Positions 1 through 7,625 of a DNA stretch of 51,345 nt are shown piece by piece. The notes below the pieces were generated by a model that was not told the origin of the DNA, did no database searches, and saw nothing but the letters and a program-made list of their open reading frames with translations. Made by a program: the position numbers and the translations under genes. The DNA lies in NCBI GenBank assembly GCA_035576005.1, contig DATLXH010000198.1, positions 1 to 51,345 of the forward strand. Reading direction: 5' to 3'. Numbering within the stretch: position 1 is the stretch's first letter; each line of letters opens with the position of its first letter. The DNA comes from DATLXH01 sp035576005. Its GTDB lineage: Bacteria > Acidobacteriota > Thermoanaerobaculia > Gp7-AA8.

Positions 1-142
1 GTGGCTTGGATGCGAGGCGCACGGCGATTTTGCGACGAAGGCATAGTCGACACTATGTCAAGGAGCGAAATTGCCGTGCAACGAAGCAGACAGGCCGCTA
101 TCCGTCGTCTCGCGGCGAAGGTCTGTGAGAAATGCGGGCTAA
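1..142 (+). mobile_element. Family A MITE-like element, copy A1 (left part cut by window edge)
   Basis: This is the interior and right arm of a repeat whose full form is 186 bp (see 42601-42786 and 48524-48709). Only the right terminal inverted repeat is inside the window; it reads AAGGTCTGTGAGAAATGCGG near 119-138 and ends in CTAA at 139-142, a YTAR tetranucleotide. The interior contains the small palindrome ATAGTCGACACTAT. It lies downstream of the glycan operon, beyond the stop codon of the last glycosyltransferase. Apparent open reading frames through it are not considered genes. Confidence 0.85.
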
Positions 143-188
143 CAGGCCCGGCCTCGAATCACACCGCGAGCCGCAAAGCGGCGTCTCA

Positions 189-207
189 CTCTCCCCGCCG
201 GGGAGAG
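189..207. terminator. CTCTCCCCG/CGGGGAGAG palindrome downstream of glycan operon
   Basis: A perfect 9-bp stem around a single central C lies just past the stop codon of the minus-strand glycosyltransferase ending at 211. There is no T-tract, so it is either a REP-like repeat or a terminator of non-canonical form. The same core recurs at 25564-25586, 25697-25719 and, interrupted, at 51204-51219. Confidence 0.4.
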
Positions 208-210
208 GGG

Positions 211-1374
211 CTAAGCCCCCTCCGCCAGCTCGAGAAACAGTCTTTCGTATGCGTCAGTCACCGCGTCCCAGCTGTAGAGCTCCTTCGCTCGAGACCTGGC
301 TTTCCTCCGCCACTCGTCCAGCGACTCAGCTGCGAGCCAGTTGCGCATTGCGGTTGCGAGGCTCTCGCGATCCTCGACCTCGAAATAGCCCACGGCATCG
401 CCCCCCACCTCCCGGTTCTCCGGAGTGCCATTGGCGAGCACCGCTCCTCCCGACCCCATCGCTTCGATGAGCGCCGGGTGCGTGCCCCCTACTTCCGTGG
501 CCTGCACATAGAACAGCGCGTTTCTCTGCAGCGTTCGGTAGTCATTCCCATAAATCGCACCAGGCAAAATTACACGATCGTCCGCCTTCTGTTTGAGCTC
601 GTCGATCAGCTCCCGCGAGTAAGGAGCGTCGCCGACCATCACGAGCGGAAGGCTCGTTGCCACGCGGGCGTATGCCTCGACCACGGCGAGCGGATTGTTC
701 TCCGGCTCGAATCGGCTGACGTAAAGAATGTATTGCGAGGCGGACACTCCTAACGTGCCAAGGATGTCGGAATCAGCCTCAGCAACCGGGAACTCCGATC
801 CGTAGGGAATCACGACAGATCTCACAGCCAGACTTTTCTCGTAATAGTCCGCAATGACCTGCGCGTCGGCCACGACCCGATCGGCGAAGCCCGCGGAAAA
901 CGCCTCACCTGCCAGGTAGGTGGCGCGCCCCAGGACATTCCACTTCCGGCGCTTCCTCTCGATTCCGTCCACGTTCATCGCGACCGGAATCCGCGCCGCG
1001 CGAAAAAGGGGCAGCACGAACGCGTTCGCCGCATTGCAGATCAGGGCCACATCGAATGACTGTTGAAGGGCATCGATCGATGACAGAAACGTTCGACTGA
1101 CAGTTTCGAGATATTTATGTCGAATGGCACCAACCTCGACACGACGTATCCCCTGCCAGATCTCGCCGACGCCGGCCCCGTGCTGCCTGGAGGAGTAAAT
1201 CGTGACCGCATGGCCTCGCAACGACAGTCGCTGCCCGAGCTCAGACACGAATGTCTCGAAGCCGCCATATCGAGGAGGAACGCCCCTGGTTCCGAGGATT
1301 GCGATTCGTAAGGGACGCGGCGGAGTCATCCTGGTGTCAGGAACCCGAGAACCAACGACTGAGCTCACGATCAT
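211..1374 (-). CDS. GT4 glycosyltransferase with DUF1972-type N-terminus
   Basis: Predicted GT-B fold glycosyltransferase that transfers a sugar from a nucleotide donor to a glycan acceptor, probably at the cytoplasmic face of the membrane. The N-terminal Rossmann segment carries GTRGVPPRYGGFET (residues 28-41), typical of the DUF1972/GT4 group. The C-terminal half carries EVGGTHPALIEAM (about 292-304), the donor-binding region with the retaining-enzyme Glu. The outer ATG at 1374 has AGGTGA close upstream but overlaps the previous gene by 38 bp. An internal ATG at 1329, 7 bp after the upstream stop, starts closer to the conserved domain and is equally possible. It is the last gene of the minus-strand glycan operon. 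Donor and linkage cannot be read from sequence. Confidence 0.9.
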   Translation of the reverse strand: MIVSSVVGSRVPDTRMTPPRPLRIAILGTRGVPPRYGGFETFVSELGQRLSLRGHAVTIYSSRQHGAGVGEIWQGIRRVEVGAIRHKYLETVSRTFLSSIDALQQSFDVALICNAANAFVLPLFRAARIPVAMNVDGIERKRRKWNVLGRATYLAGEAFSAGFADRVVADAQVIADYYEKSLAVRSVVIPYGSEFPVAEADSDILGTLGVSASQYILYVSRFEPENNPLAVVEAYARVATSLPLVMVGDAPYSRELIDELKQKADDRVILPGAIYGNDYRTLQRNALFYVQATEVGGTHPALIEAMGSGGAVLANGTPENREVGGDAVGYFEVEDRESLATAMRNWLAAESLDEWRRKARSRAKELYSWDAVTDAYERLFLELAEGA

Positions 1375-2314
1375 TCACCTTTCGACGCTTCTGGATGACT
1401 CTGCGCTTCTGCGCGATCTCGCTTCGATGTTGCCAGAGCCATCGCCACGCCGGTAGCGAAGTTCGCTCGACGGTGAGCGTCGCGACAAGAATCATTACGT
1501 CCCTCCACATCTCGAACGGTGCATTTCTCATTGCGAGGAACACACCCTGATTCTTCAACCGCAGCAGGAATCGGTTCTTCACCGAGTGATAATTGAGCGA
1601 TGGAGGAAGTTTCCTCCGAACCTCCGGAGTCACCTGCCGCACGTGATGCCCTACTGCCTGCGGCACGTAGAGGGCACTCCATCCGAACAGCCTTCCCCGC
1701 CATGCGAGATCCGCATCCTCCCGGTATGCGAAAAAACTTTCGTCGAAAATCTCTCCACCGATAGCGACATCCGCCAGGAAACGTCTCCGGTAGAGCGCGC
1801 CGGCGCCCGAAACCCCGAACACTTCTGTGACCAGCTCGCCACCGTCAGAATCCGGCTCGCCCCCTGCGATATCGAGATGACGCCCGCTTCGTGTCATTCG
1901 AATCCCTTTCGAGTCGACAAGACCGTTCGGCGCAATCGAGGGTCCGCTTCCCCTCAACAGCTTTCCGGTTGCCGCCCCATAATCGTCGCCTGCGATTTCC
2001 GTAGCCTCCACGACAAGTCTGAGGTAGTGCGACGTTAGATAGAGATCGGGATTTACCAGCAGTACGTAATCAGATTCGGTCAGCGCGACTCCTTGATTGA
2101 CTGCGGCGCTGAAGCCTGTGTTGGTTCTGTTGTGAATGACTCGAGCCGAAGGAAGTGCGCGCTCCACGATGGCGACAGAGTCGTCCTCCGAGGCGTTATC
2201 GATGACCACGATCTCGCGAGGCTGGAGCGACTGGCTGCGAAGTCCCTCGAGACAGCGCTCGAGATAGCGCTCGCTGTTGTAGGTAATCAGGATCGCTACG
2301 ACGGATCGTTCCAT
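1337..2314 (-). CDS. GT2 family glycosyltransferase
   Basis: Inverting GT-A glycosyltransferase of family 2, similar to rhamnosyltransferases of polysaccharide pathways. The N-terminus AILITYNSERYLERCLEGL is the nucleotide-binding strand-helix. VIDNASEDDS follows, and LLVNPDLYL provides the DxD-like metal/donor site (NPD). The acidic segment FAYREDADLAWR is the usual acceptor/base region near residue 220. The frame stays open upstream to 2473, but that extension has no family similarity and lies inside the previous gene. The ATG at 2314, with GAAGAAGG about 10 nt upstream, overlaps the preceding gene by only 19 bp and is preferred. Product about 325 aa. It probably acts with the adjacent GT2 in chain assembly. 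Confidence 0.9.
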   Translation of the reverse strand: MERSVVAILITYNSERYLERCLEGLRSQSLQPREIVVIDNASEDDSVAIVERALPSARVIHNRTNTGFSAAVNQGVALTESDYVLLVNPDLYLTSHYLRLVVEATEIAGDDYGAATGKLLRGSGPSIAPNGLVDSKGIRMTRSGRHLDIAGGEPDSDGGELVTEVFGVSGAGALYRRRFLADVAIGGEIFDESFFAYREDADLAWRGRLFGWSALYVPQAVGHHVRQVTPEVRRKLPPSLNYHSVKNRFLLRLKNQGVFLAMRNAPFEMWRDVMILVATLTVERTSLPAWRWLWQHRSEIAQKRRVIQKRRKVNDRELSRWFSGS

Positions 2315-3348
2315 CTCGAGAAGGCCTTCTTCATCACATTGCAGTACGACTTGATTCCAGTGTTTCGTTTTACGGTCCCGCTTCCAGCGCCGAGAACCGT
2401 GACCGCAATACGCAGAGCCATCCCCACTATGATTGCCCAGCGAAGCACTTCCACCCTCCCGCTGCTGAACCACTTCCGCGCGTAACGAAAAAGGTTCAGG
2501 TACCAGATCTCAATGAACAAACCGTACTCCAGATATTGGAGGCTGGACCCTGTCCGATGCACTCCGGAGGCAGAGGGCACGAGGTGAATCGTCCCTCCCT
2601 GGTTGCGGAGGCGCATGCAAAAATCGACATCCTCGAACCACGCAGGGGCAAACTGCTCGTCGAGGTCCCCCACCGTCTCGGCGACCTCGCGACGGATCAT
2701 CATTGCAGCAGCAGCAGGTTGCTCGATCTGTTGGACCTGGGTGAGGTCGAGCTCGCGATAACGGTAAGACGCGGACGTTCGGTTCGATGGAAAGATCTTG
2801 TCGAGCAGCAATACTTCCGCGAGCGTTGAGCCGAGGGTTGGAAGACGTCTGAATTGAAATTCGCGCTGAGGCGTCCCGTCCTCCCCACGGAGAAGCGGGA
2901 CCGCCGCGGCCACCTCTTCATGCAGGTCGAGATAAGCAGCGAGTGACTCGATCGAGCCGGCATCAAGCTCACAATCAGGGTTGAGAAGGAGGAGATAGCG
3001 CCCGACGCTCTCACGCCTTGCGCAGTTCACCCCGCCGGCAAATCCACGATTGCGCTCGGACAGGATTGCCCGGAGGCGGGCGTTACCTGCCGAGCTCGCC
3101 AACGAAAAGGATGAATCTGAGGAAGCGTTATCGAAGACGATCACCTCGGTGGTGCGCGAGCCGCTGGCTCCCTCGAGCGCCTCGAGACAGCTGGCAATCC
3201 AGTGCGCGCTGTTCCAGGTCACGATCAGAATCGACACGTCGATGGGGCCGTGGGTGGACCTGTTCTGATGTGCGCTCACAGACGGCAACTCGACCGGTGT
3301 GATGTCCGTCGTCGATCGTTGCGCCGGTCGCCTCTTACGAAGATTCAT
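2296..3348 (-). CDS. GT2 family glycosyltransferase
   Basis: Second GT2 enzyme of the cluster, about 350 aa. After a basic N-terminal stretch of roughly 35 residues the catalytic domain begins with SILIVTWNSAHWIASCLEAL. It continues through VFDNASSDSS and the donor-site motif LLLNPDCEL, and reaches the acceptor region FEDVDFCMRLRNQG. The C-terminal part has hydrophobic stretches (around YLNLFRYARKW and AIIVGMALRIAVTVLG) that may attach it to the membrane. The ATG at 3348 shares one base with the TGA of the upstream gene (TGATG), a sign of translational coupling, and was chosen over an upstream in-frame codon. Likely involved in O-antigen, capsule or other surface glycan synthesis; specificity unknown. 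Confidence 0.9.
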   Translation of the reverse strand: MNLRKRRPAQRSTTDITPVELPSVSAHQNRSTHGPIDVSILIVTWNSAHWIASCLEALEGASGSRTTEVIVFDNASSDSSFSLASSAGNARLRAILSERNRGFAGGVNCARRESVGRYLLLLNPDCELDAGSIESLAAYLDLHEEVAAAVPLLRGEDGTPQREFQFRRLPTLGSTLAEVLLLDKIFPSNRTSASYRYRELDLTQVQQIEQPAAAAMMIRREVAETVGDLDEQFAPAWFEDVDFCMRLRNQGGTIHLVPSASGVHRTGSSLQYLEYGLFIEIWYLNLFRYARKWFSSGRVEVLRWAIIVGMALRIAVTVLGAGSGTVKRNTGIKSYCNVMKKAFSRWNDPS

Positions 3349-4502
3349 CAAATTCGTTGCAGCTCGCGGACCTTGTCGACCAGCGGCTCGCACACTCTCC
3401 GCCAGAGAAAGCGAGGCTTGACACGCTCCATGTTCTTTACGCAGCTGGCGTGAAATTCGTCATCTTCGAACAGTCGTCCGATCGCCGCGACGACGGCACC
3501 CCTATCACCGGGCGGGACAATCACCCCGAGACCCTCATCACGAATGATCTCCGCAACGTACCCCCCTTCTGACGCAATCACCGGAACCCCGCACCAGAGC
3601 GAATCGAAGAACCTCGTACGAATCGAATAGTCGGACTCAAGCGATTTCCTGTGGAGCATGATCGAAGCTCGTGAGGCGAGGAGCCATTGCGAACGTTCGC
3701 GATAAGGTGTCCATTCATTCGTCACCACCAGACCTGGAGCCGAGTCAATCAACGCCCGCGTCTTGCGTAGGGACTCGTTGCTCGACATATCGTCGGGTCG
3801 GGAAAGGCCCAGGAAACGAAGAGTACAGCGAACGCCGCCCTGGTTCGCCTGCCGGACTGCTTCGATCGCTGTCGCGGGATCGAGCCACTCCCAGACGCCT
3901 CCACCCCAGATGAGGCTCGGGGTTTCCAGCCGATGCTCGTCGCCTCCCCGAGCAGGGACAACCTCTTCAACCCCGAAGGGCACATGGAGCCAGGAGTCCC
4001 CCCAGTCGCCCGCGTGGCCGCGAAGAGCGGAGAAGACTCCGGAGTAAAAGTGCCGCTGCGCAGGCGTTGCGTGAATCCTGGCAGCACCACTCGCCAGCGC
4101 GCGGCGCAGACGCCACCATTCCCTCTCGAAATGAACACGGTGACGAAGAGCGATCGGCGCGCGAGTCATCTCTTTCATCTCGAGTACGACGGGATCGAAG
4201 AGGTCCCATATGACACGCTTTGCCGCGCCTCGGAGCTGGAGGATCTCTCGGTGGGGTTGTGAGATGACGAGAGCAGGCTCGCGAAGATGCTCACGCCAGC
4301 CGGCGCTTCGTGTATTAACGGCCTTCAGCTGCTCTGGAGGTGTTCTCCCACCAAGAACAGCCGCATCGAAGTCGTCGAGCTTCGCGAGAAGTGTGGTGGG
4401 GACGTGACGCGCCAGCTCCCACGCGAGATGAAACGCTCTGACGCCCGGACCCGCCATCCGGGAACCAACGACATCGGGAGTGAACACGACAACCGCAGAC
4501 AC
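3348..4502 (-). CDS. GT4-like (GT-B) glycosyltransferase
   Basis: Glycosyltransferase of 384 aa with a divergent N-terminus (FTPDVVGSRMAGPGVRAFHL; conserved glycine-rich acceptor-side loop) and a recognisable C-terminal GT4 domain. The latter includes NEWTPYRERSQWLLAS, FDSLWCGVPVIASEGG (donor-binding loop) and GLGVIVPPGDRGAVVAAI. It resembles group 1 glycosyltransferases found beside GT2 genes in polysaccharide loci. It is separated from the upstream gene by a 211-bp gap holding a hairpin and a family A fragment, so it may begin a sub-transcript. The next gene overlaps its stop by one base. Sugar and acceptor are unknown. Confidence 0.85.
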   Translation of the reverse strand: MSAVVVFTPDVVGSRMAGPGVRAFHLAWELARHVPTTLLAKLDDFDAAVLGGRTPPEQLKAVNTRSAGWREHLREPALVISQPHREILQLRGAAKRVIWDLFDPVVLEMKEMTRAPIALRHRVHFEREWWRLRRALASGAARIHATPAQRHFYSGVFSALRGHAGDWGDSWLHVPFGVEEVVPARGGDEHRLETPSLIWGGGVWEWLDPATAIEAVRQANQGGVRCTLRFLGLSRPDDMSSNESLRKTRALIDSAPGLVVTNEWTPYRERSQWLLASRASIMLHRKSLESDYSIRTRFFDSLWCGVPVIASEGGYVAEIIRDEGLGVIVPPGDRGAVVAAIGRLFEDDEFHASCVKNMERVKPRFLWRRVCEPLVDKVRELQRI

Positions 4503-4589
4503 GCCGAGACATTACACGACCCGGCCTGGGTCGAGAGTATTAAATGTAACGTTGCCGCTGATTCAGCGCGACCAGACATCCAAACTGCA

Positions 4590-4664
4590 GTGTCGCGTGA
4601 CACACGTCCAGTGTCTGTCCTACACGCCCATGTAGGACAGACACTCCTGTCTGTCACGCGACAC
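4590..4664. repeat. Nested 75-bp hairpin between glycosyltransferase genes
   Basis: Outer arms GTGTCGCGTGACA (4590-4602) and TGTCACGCGACAC (4652-4664) pair perfectly. Inside them GTGTCTGTCCTACA (4611-4624) pairs with TGTAGGACAGACAC (4631-4644). It fills most of the 4503-4713 gap. No T-tract follows. Could be a REP-type element or an attenuating hairpin inside the operon. Confidence 0.7.
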
Positions 4665-4692
4665 TCCTCTTCATGGCGACGGGCCCGCGAAC

Positions 4693-4758
4693 CGTCCTGA
4701 AGCAGGCAGGCCGTTATCCGTCGCCTCGCGGCGACGGTCTGTGAGAAATGCTGGCTGG
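4693..4758 (+). mobile_element. Family A element fragment, copy A2 (right arm, degenerate)
   Basis: About 66 bp matching the right third of the family A element (GCAGGCAGGCCGTTATCCG, then GGTCTGTGAGAAATGC). The terminal tetranucleotide has decayed to CTGG. The fragment runs into the 3' end of the minus-strand GT2 gene at 4714-5631 and encodes its last 14 or so residues. Confidence 0.75.
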
Positions 4759-5631
4759 TTGCACCCGTTGCATTCCCGCCAGCACTCCTCGCGCTGTCCG
4801 GAATGCCTCCCTGAACCGCCCGCGTCCAAGCTCCCACCAGATCCTTCGCGCATCTTCAGCCAGCAGATCCTGGTAGCGTCCGACGCCCGGGTGCAGCTGT
4901 CTCACAAAGTACCGGTTCCTGACGCGAAGCCGTTTTCCAAAACCACCGAGGCGGCTGGAGGTCCGGGAGCCCTCGTGAGTCGCAAGGACGCGCGGCTCGA
5001 TTCGCATGACCCAGTTTTGTGCTCGGAGTCTTGCCGAGAGCTCCACATCCTCGTAGTAGGCGAAGAATTCGGGATGAAGCACATCGCTTCCGAGAGCCAC
5101 ATCCTGAAGAGCGGCGCAGCGGTACATCGCCGCGGTCGCAGAGATGCCCCAGGGATCAATCAGCTCCGAGAATCGGGAACTGTCCTCTCGGTAAAGCTCC
5201 TGCTCGAAGATGCCATTCGAGATCGAAATGCCTGCTCCATCGACAGAGCCATCCGTGGCGGCAATGATGCTCTGAACCGCGGCAACTTCGGGGTCCTCAA
5301 AGTGGTGGCGCAATGCTTCGAGCCAGTCAGGGGCCAGCACAACGTCGTTGTTGATCCACGCAACGAGCCTCGAGCTGACCTCACGCATCGCCAGGTTGAT
5401 CCCGCCGGTAAAACCGAGGTTTTCCTCGCTTCTGATGAGATGCAGGGGAAGCGGTGAGTTCTTGCGCAGGCGCCGCTCTACGGAAACGTTCGAACCGTTA
5501 TCGACAATGACCACCCGAGCCGGTCGGATCGTCTGCAGCTCGAGGGAGCGCAGCAAGGCGAGGAGCGAGTCCCCACCGTCGAGATCGAGAACGATCACAT
5601 CGATGTCAGCGTTCATTGGGCAAGCCGCCAT
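4714..5631 (-). CDS. GT2 family glycosyltransferase, C-terminus encoded by a repeat
   Basis: GT2 glycosyltransferase of about 300 aa. Near the N-terminus are VIVLDLDGGDSLLALLRSL and VIVDNGSN; the donor/metal motif is AWINNDVVL (NDV in place of DxD). The late motif FFAYYEDVELSARLR is the usual acceptor-side region. An internal ATG at 5616 lies closer to the domain start; neither start has a strong ribosome-binding site. The last 14 or so residues (after VLAGMQRVQ) lie within a family A repeat fragment, so the original C-terminus was probably replaced when the element inserted and decayed. The fold core is intact, so the enzyme is likely functional. Confidence 0.87.
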   Translation of the reverse strand: MAACPMNADIDVIVLDLDGGDSLLALLRSLELQTIRPARVVIVDNGSNVSVERRLRKNSPLPLHLIRSEENLGFTGGINLAMREVSSRLVAWINNDVVLAPDWLEALRHHFEDPEVAAVQSIIAATDGSVDGAGISISNGIFEQELYREDSSRFSELIDPWGISATAAMYRCAALQDVALGSDVLHPEFFAYYEDVELSARLRAQNWVMRIEPRVLATHEGSRTSSRLGGFGKRLRVRNRYFVRQLHPGVGRYQDLLAEDARRIWWELGRGRFREAFRTARGVLAGMQRVQPASISHRPSPRGDG

Positions 5632-5690
5632 TCAACCACGGGATCCCGATGCATCGGTTGTCGACCGCGCGCTCCCGTACGGAAGTCGGC

Positions 5691-7625
5691 TCACTCCAGC
5701 TCGAGCTTGTCGGCGACTAACGCTCCCTGCTCGCAGCGTAGAGTGATCAGTTCCTGCCTCGGAACAACGATCCGTAACTGCCCCCCGCCACTTCCTGTGG
5801 GGCTGAGCTCGAAGTGCTGGTCGCCGACGTTCACGACCGCGCCGCCATCGCTCTGGTAATAAAAAGTTGCGAAGCCCGGCTGCAGCAGAAAGCTCATGGA
5901 GTCGCCCGGGCGCATTCGCCAGCCGCCTCGATACCGGAATCTCGCCACAGTCCATTGCGCCGGATAAAGCTCTCCTCCGCGATGAATGACATGCGCATCC
6001 TCAAACTGAACGCGTCGCGCAGGGCGGAGACCCCAGACGAAACCCGACGCCAGCACCAGGGACAGCAGCGCGAAGAACGCCTGGGGAGCAATTCGGATTC
6101 TCCATCCTCGACGAATCGCGAGAACAACGCCAAGGATGGCGGCGCAGGCGCCAACACTCATCACCAGAGCCGCAATATTCGTCCTGATGAAGCTGGGAAT
6201 CATGCGCGAGATGTCGCGCTCGAAGAGACGAGAGAGCGCTTCGCCGAGGAGCGACTCGCCGTTTGCCATGTGAAACTTCTGCCATGGAAATGCCACTCCG
6301 AGGATCACGAGTCCGATCGTCCAGAGAGCGACACAGGCCCTCGTGATCGGCAGGTGGTATCTCTCGAGGAGATGCGCTGCGGCCAGCGCAAGCAGCGGGA
6401 TGAATACCACGATGTAACGAAGTGGCGGAGACCAGCCACCATGCCACTCGTGCCGGGGAAGAAGCAGGAGCATGTAAGCCGCGCCGCTCCAGAGTCCCAG
6501 CCGAAGGCCCTTCGACAACTCCACCGAAGCAATTGCGACGACGCCAAGAATGAAAAAGGGCGCCTGAAACAGGATTCCCGCCTGGCCATCGAATAGCGTC
6601 CCGAAGAACCCTCGCACCAGTCTCATTGGTGCGCTCGGGATCAGCTCCCACGTTTCATGCACGTTCACGCTGCTGCCGACCAGGGCCCACACCACCGCGA
6701 ACAGCGAGCCGACAATCAGGAGAATCGTGAGGACTCGCTTCCACTCTCTACGCTCGCTCAGAGCAAGAGCGATGAGCAGCATCACGGCGATCGTGCTGAA
6801 GCGCAGTTTGAGAAGACTCAGCGAGAGCAGTGCAACACCGAGCCGGAGTCCTCTTCGCTGCCGAGCTCCTCGGACCGCTTCGATGAAAAAGAATGCCGCC
6901 GGGACCTCCGGCCAGATTCGCGTGGAGTAATCGAGAATTGGAGGACCGAGCGCGAGAAAGGGAAAGACGATTTTCGACACGCGCGACGAGATCCCCTCCT
7001 CCTCGAACAGACGCAGAGTGGAGCGGATGAGAAGAGCGCCGAAAAGAGCGATGGTCGCGACGCAACCGGCGAGCCCTGCAACGAGGTAGCCGGGGATGAG
7101 AAGGAGCGACAGAAACGGCTGGTGCCGTGAATACTGCTCGCCGCTGCTTCCGACCGGATCGCCGAGTTGAGGCGTCAGATCGGAACGGCCCGCAGCGGAA
7201 GCTGCGATGTTCCGATACTGATTACGCAAGTCGACATCACCGTCCTGAATCAGACTCTCTGTGACGAGCACGTAGTACGGCTCGTCGCCGTCGACGGGAA
7301 CCCGTAGCATGTCGGGAACCAAAAGCAGATAGATCGCTCCGGCAAACAAGGCGGCGATCGCAGGTGACCAGCGAGTTTCAGCCTCGGGTGCAAGGCACCA
7401 CCATCCGACGAATAGAGCGATCCGAAGAACAAGGAATGCGGCACAGAAAAGCTCCAGGTTGGTGGTCGGGTCCCAGATGTAGACGGAGGACCCGAGAACA
7501 AACAGGGTAGTGAGCGACGCGTCGGCAAGGAGATAGTCACGTCGCCGGCGAGACTCCGTGAGCAGCAGATGGGGAACTGCGACCAGACCCAGCAGCGCGA
7601 CGATGATCGAGATCATCACCGTCAT
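5691..7625 (-). CDS. Polytopic membrane protein, probable GT-C type glycosyltransferase
   Basis: 644-aa membrane protein with many hydrophobic segments from residue 5 to about 530, followed by a soluble beta-rich tail of about 110 residues. The loop after the third or fourth helix contains DGDEPYYV (about residue 113), an acidic motif in the position where GT39/GT-C enzymes keep the catalytic Asp/Glu of the first periplasmic loop. SRHQPFLSLLLIPGY follows, as in ArnT/PMT-like proteins. It may transfer sugars from polyprenyl-phosphate donors on the periplasmic side. Its ATG overlaps the stop of the upstream gene in an ATGA. The family call is from motif and topology only. Confidence 0.7.
   Translation of the reverse strand: MTVMISIIVALLGLVAVPHLLLTESRRRRDYLLADASLTTLFVLGSSVYIWDPTTNLELFCAAFLVLRIALFVGWWCLAPEAETRWSPAIAALFAGAIYLLLVPDMLRVPVDGDEPYYVLVTESLIQDGDVDLRNQYRNIAASAAGRSDLTPQLGDPVGSSGEQYSRHQPFLSLLLIPGYLVAGLAGCVATIALFGALLIRSTLRLFEEEGISSRVSKIVFPFLALGPPILDYSTRIWPEVPAAFFFIEAVRGARQRRGLRLGVALLSLSLLKLRFSTIAVMLLIALALSERREWKRVLTILLIVGSLFAVVWALVGSSVNVHETWELIPSAPMRLVRGFFGTLFDGQAGILFQAPFFILGVVAIASVELSKGLRLGLWSGAAYMLLLLPRHEWHGGWSPPLRYIVVFIPLLALAAAHLLERYHLPITRACVALWTIGLVILGVAFPWQKFHMANGESLLGEALSRLFERDISRMIPSFIRTNIAALVMSVGACAAILGVVLAIRRGWRIRIAPQAFFALLSLVLASGFVWGLRPARRVQFEDAHVIHRGGELYPAQWTVARFRYRGGWRMRPGDSMSFLLQPGFATFYYQSDGGAVVNVGDQHFELSPTGSGGGQLRIVVPRQELITLRCEQGALVADKLELE

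Noticed and set aside
1..753. Long plus-strand open frame opposite the first glycosyltransferase
   Set aside because: It is antisense to a well-supported GT4 gene, starts in a repeat and has no recognisable domain.
5814..6596. 260-codon plus-strand frame opposite the membrane glycosyltransferase
   Set aside because: Highly charged low-complexity translation typical of antisense reading of a hydrophobic GC-rich gene.
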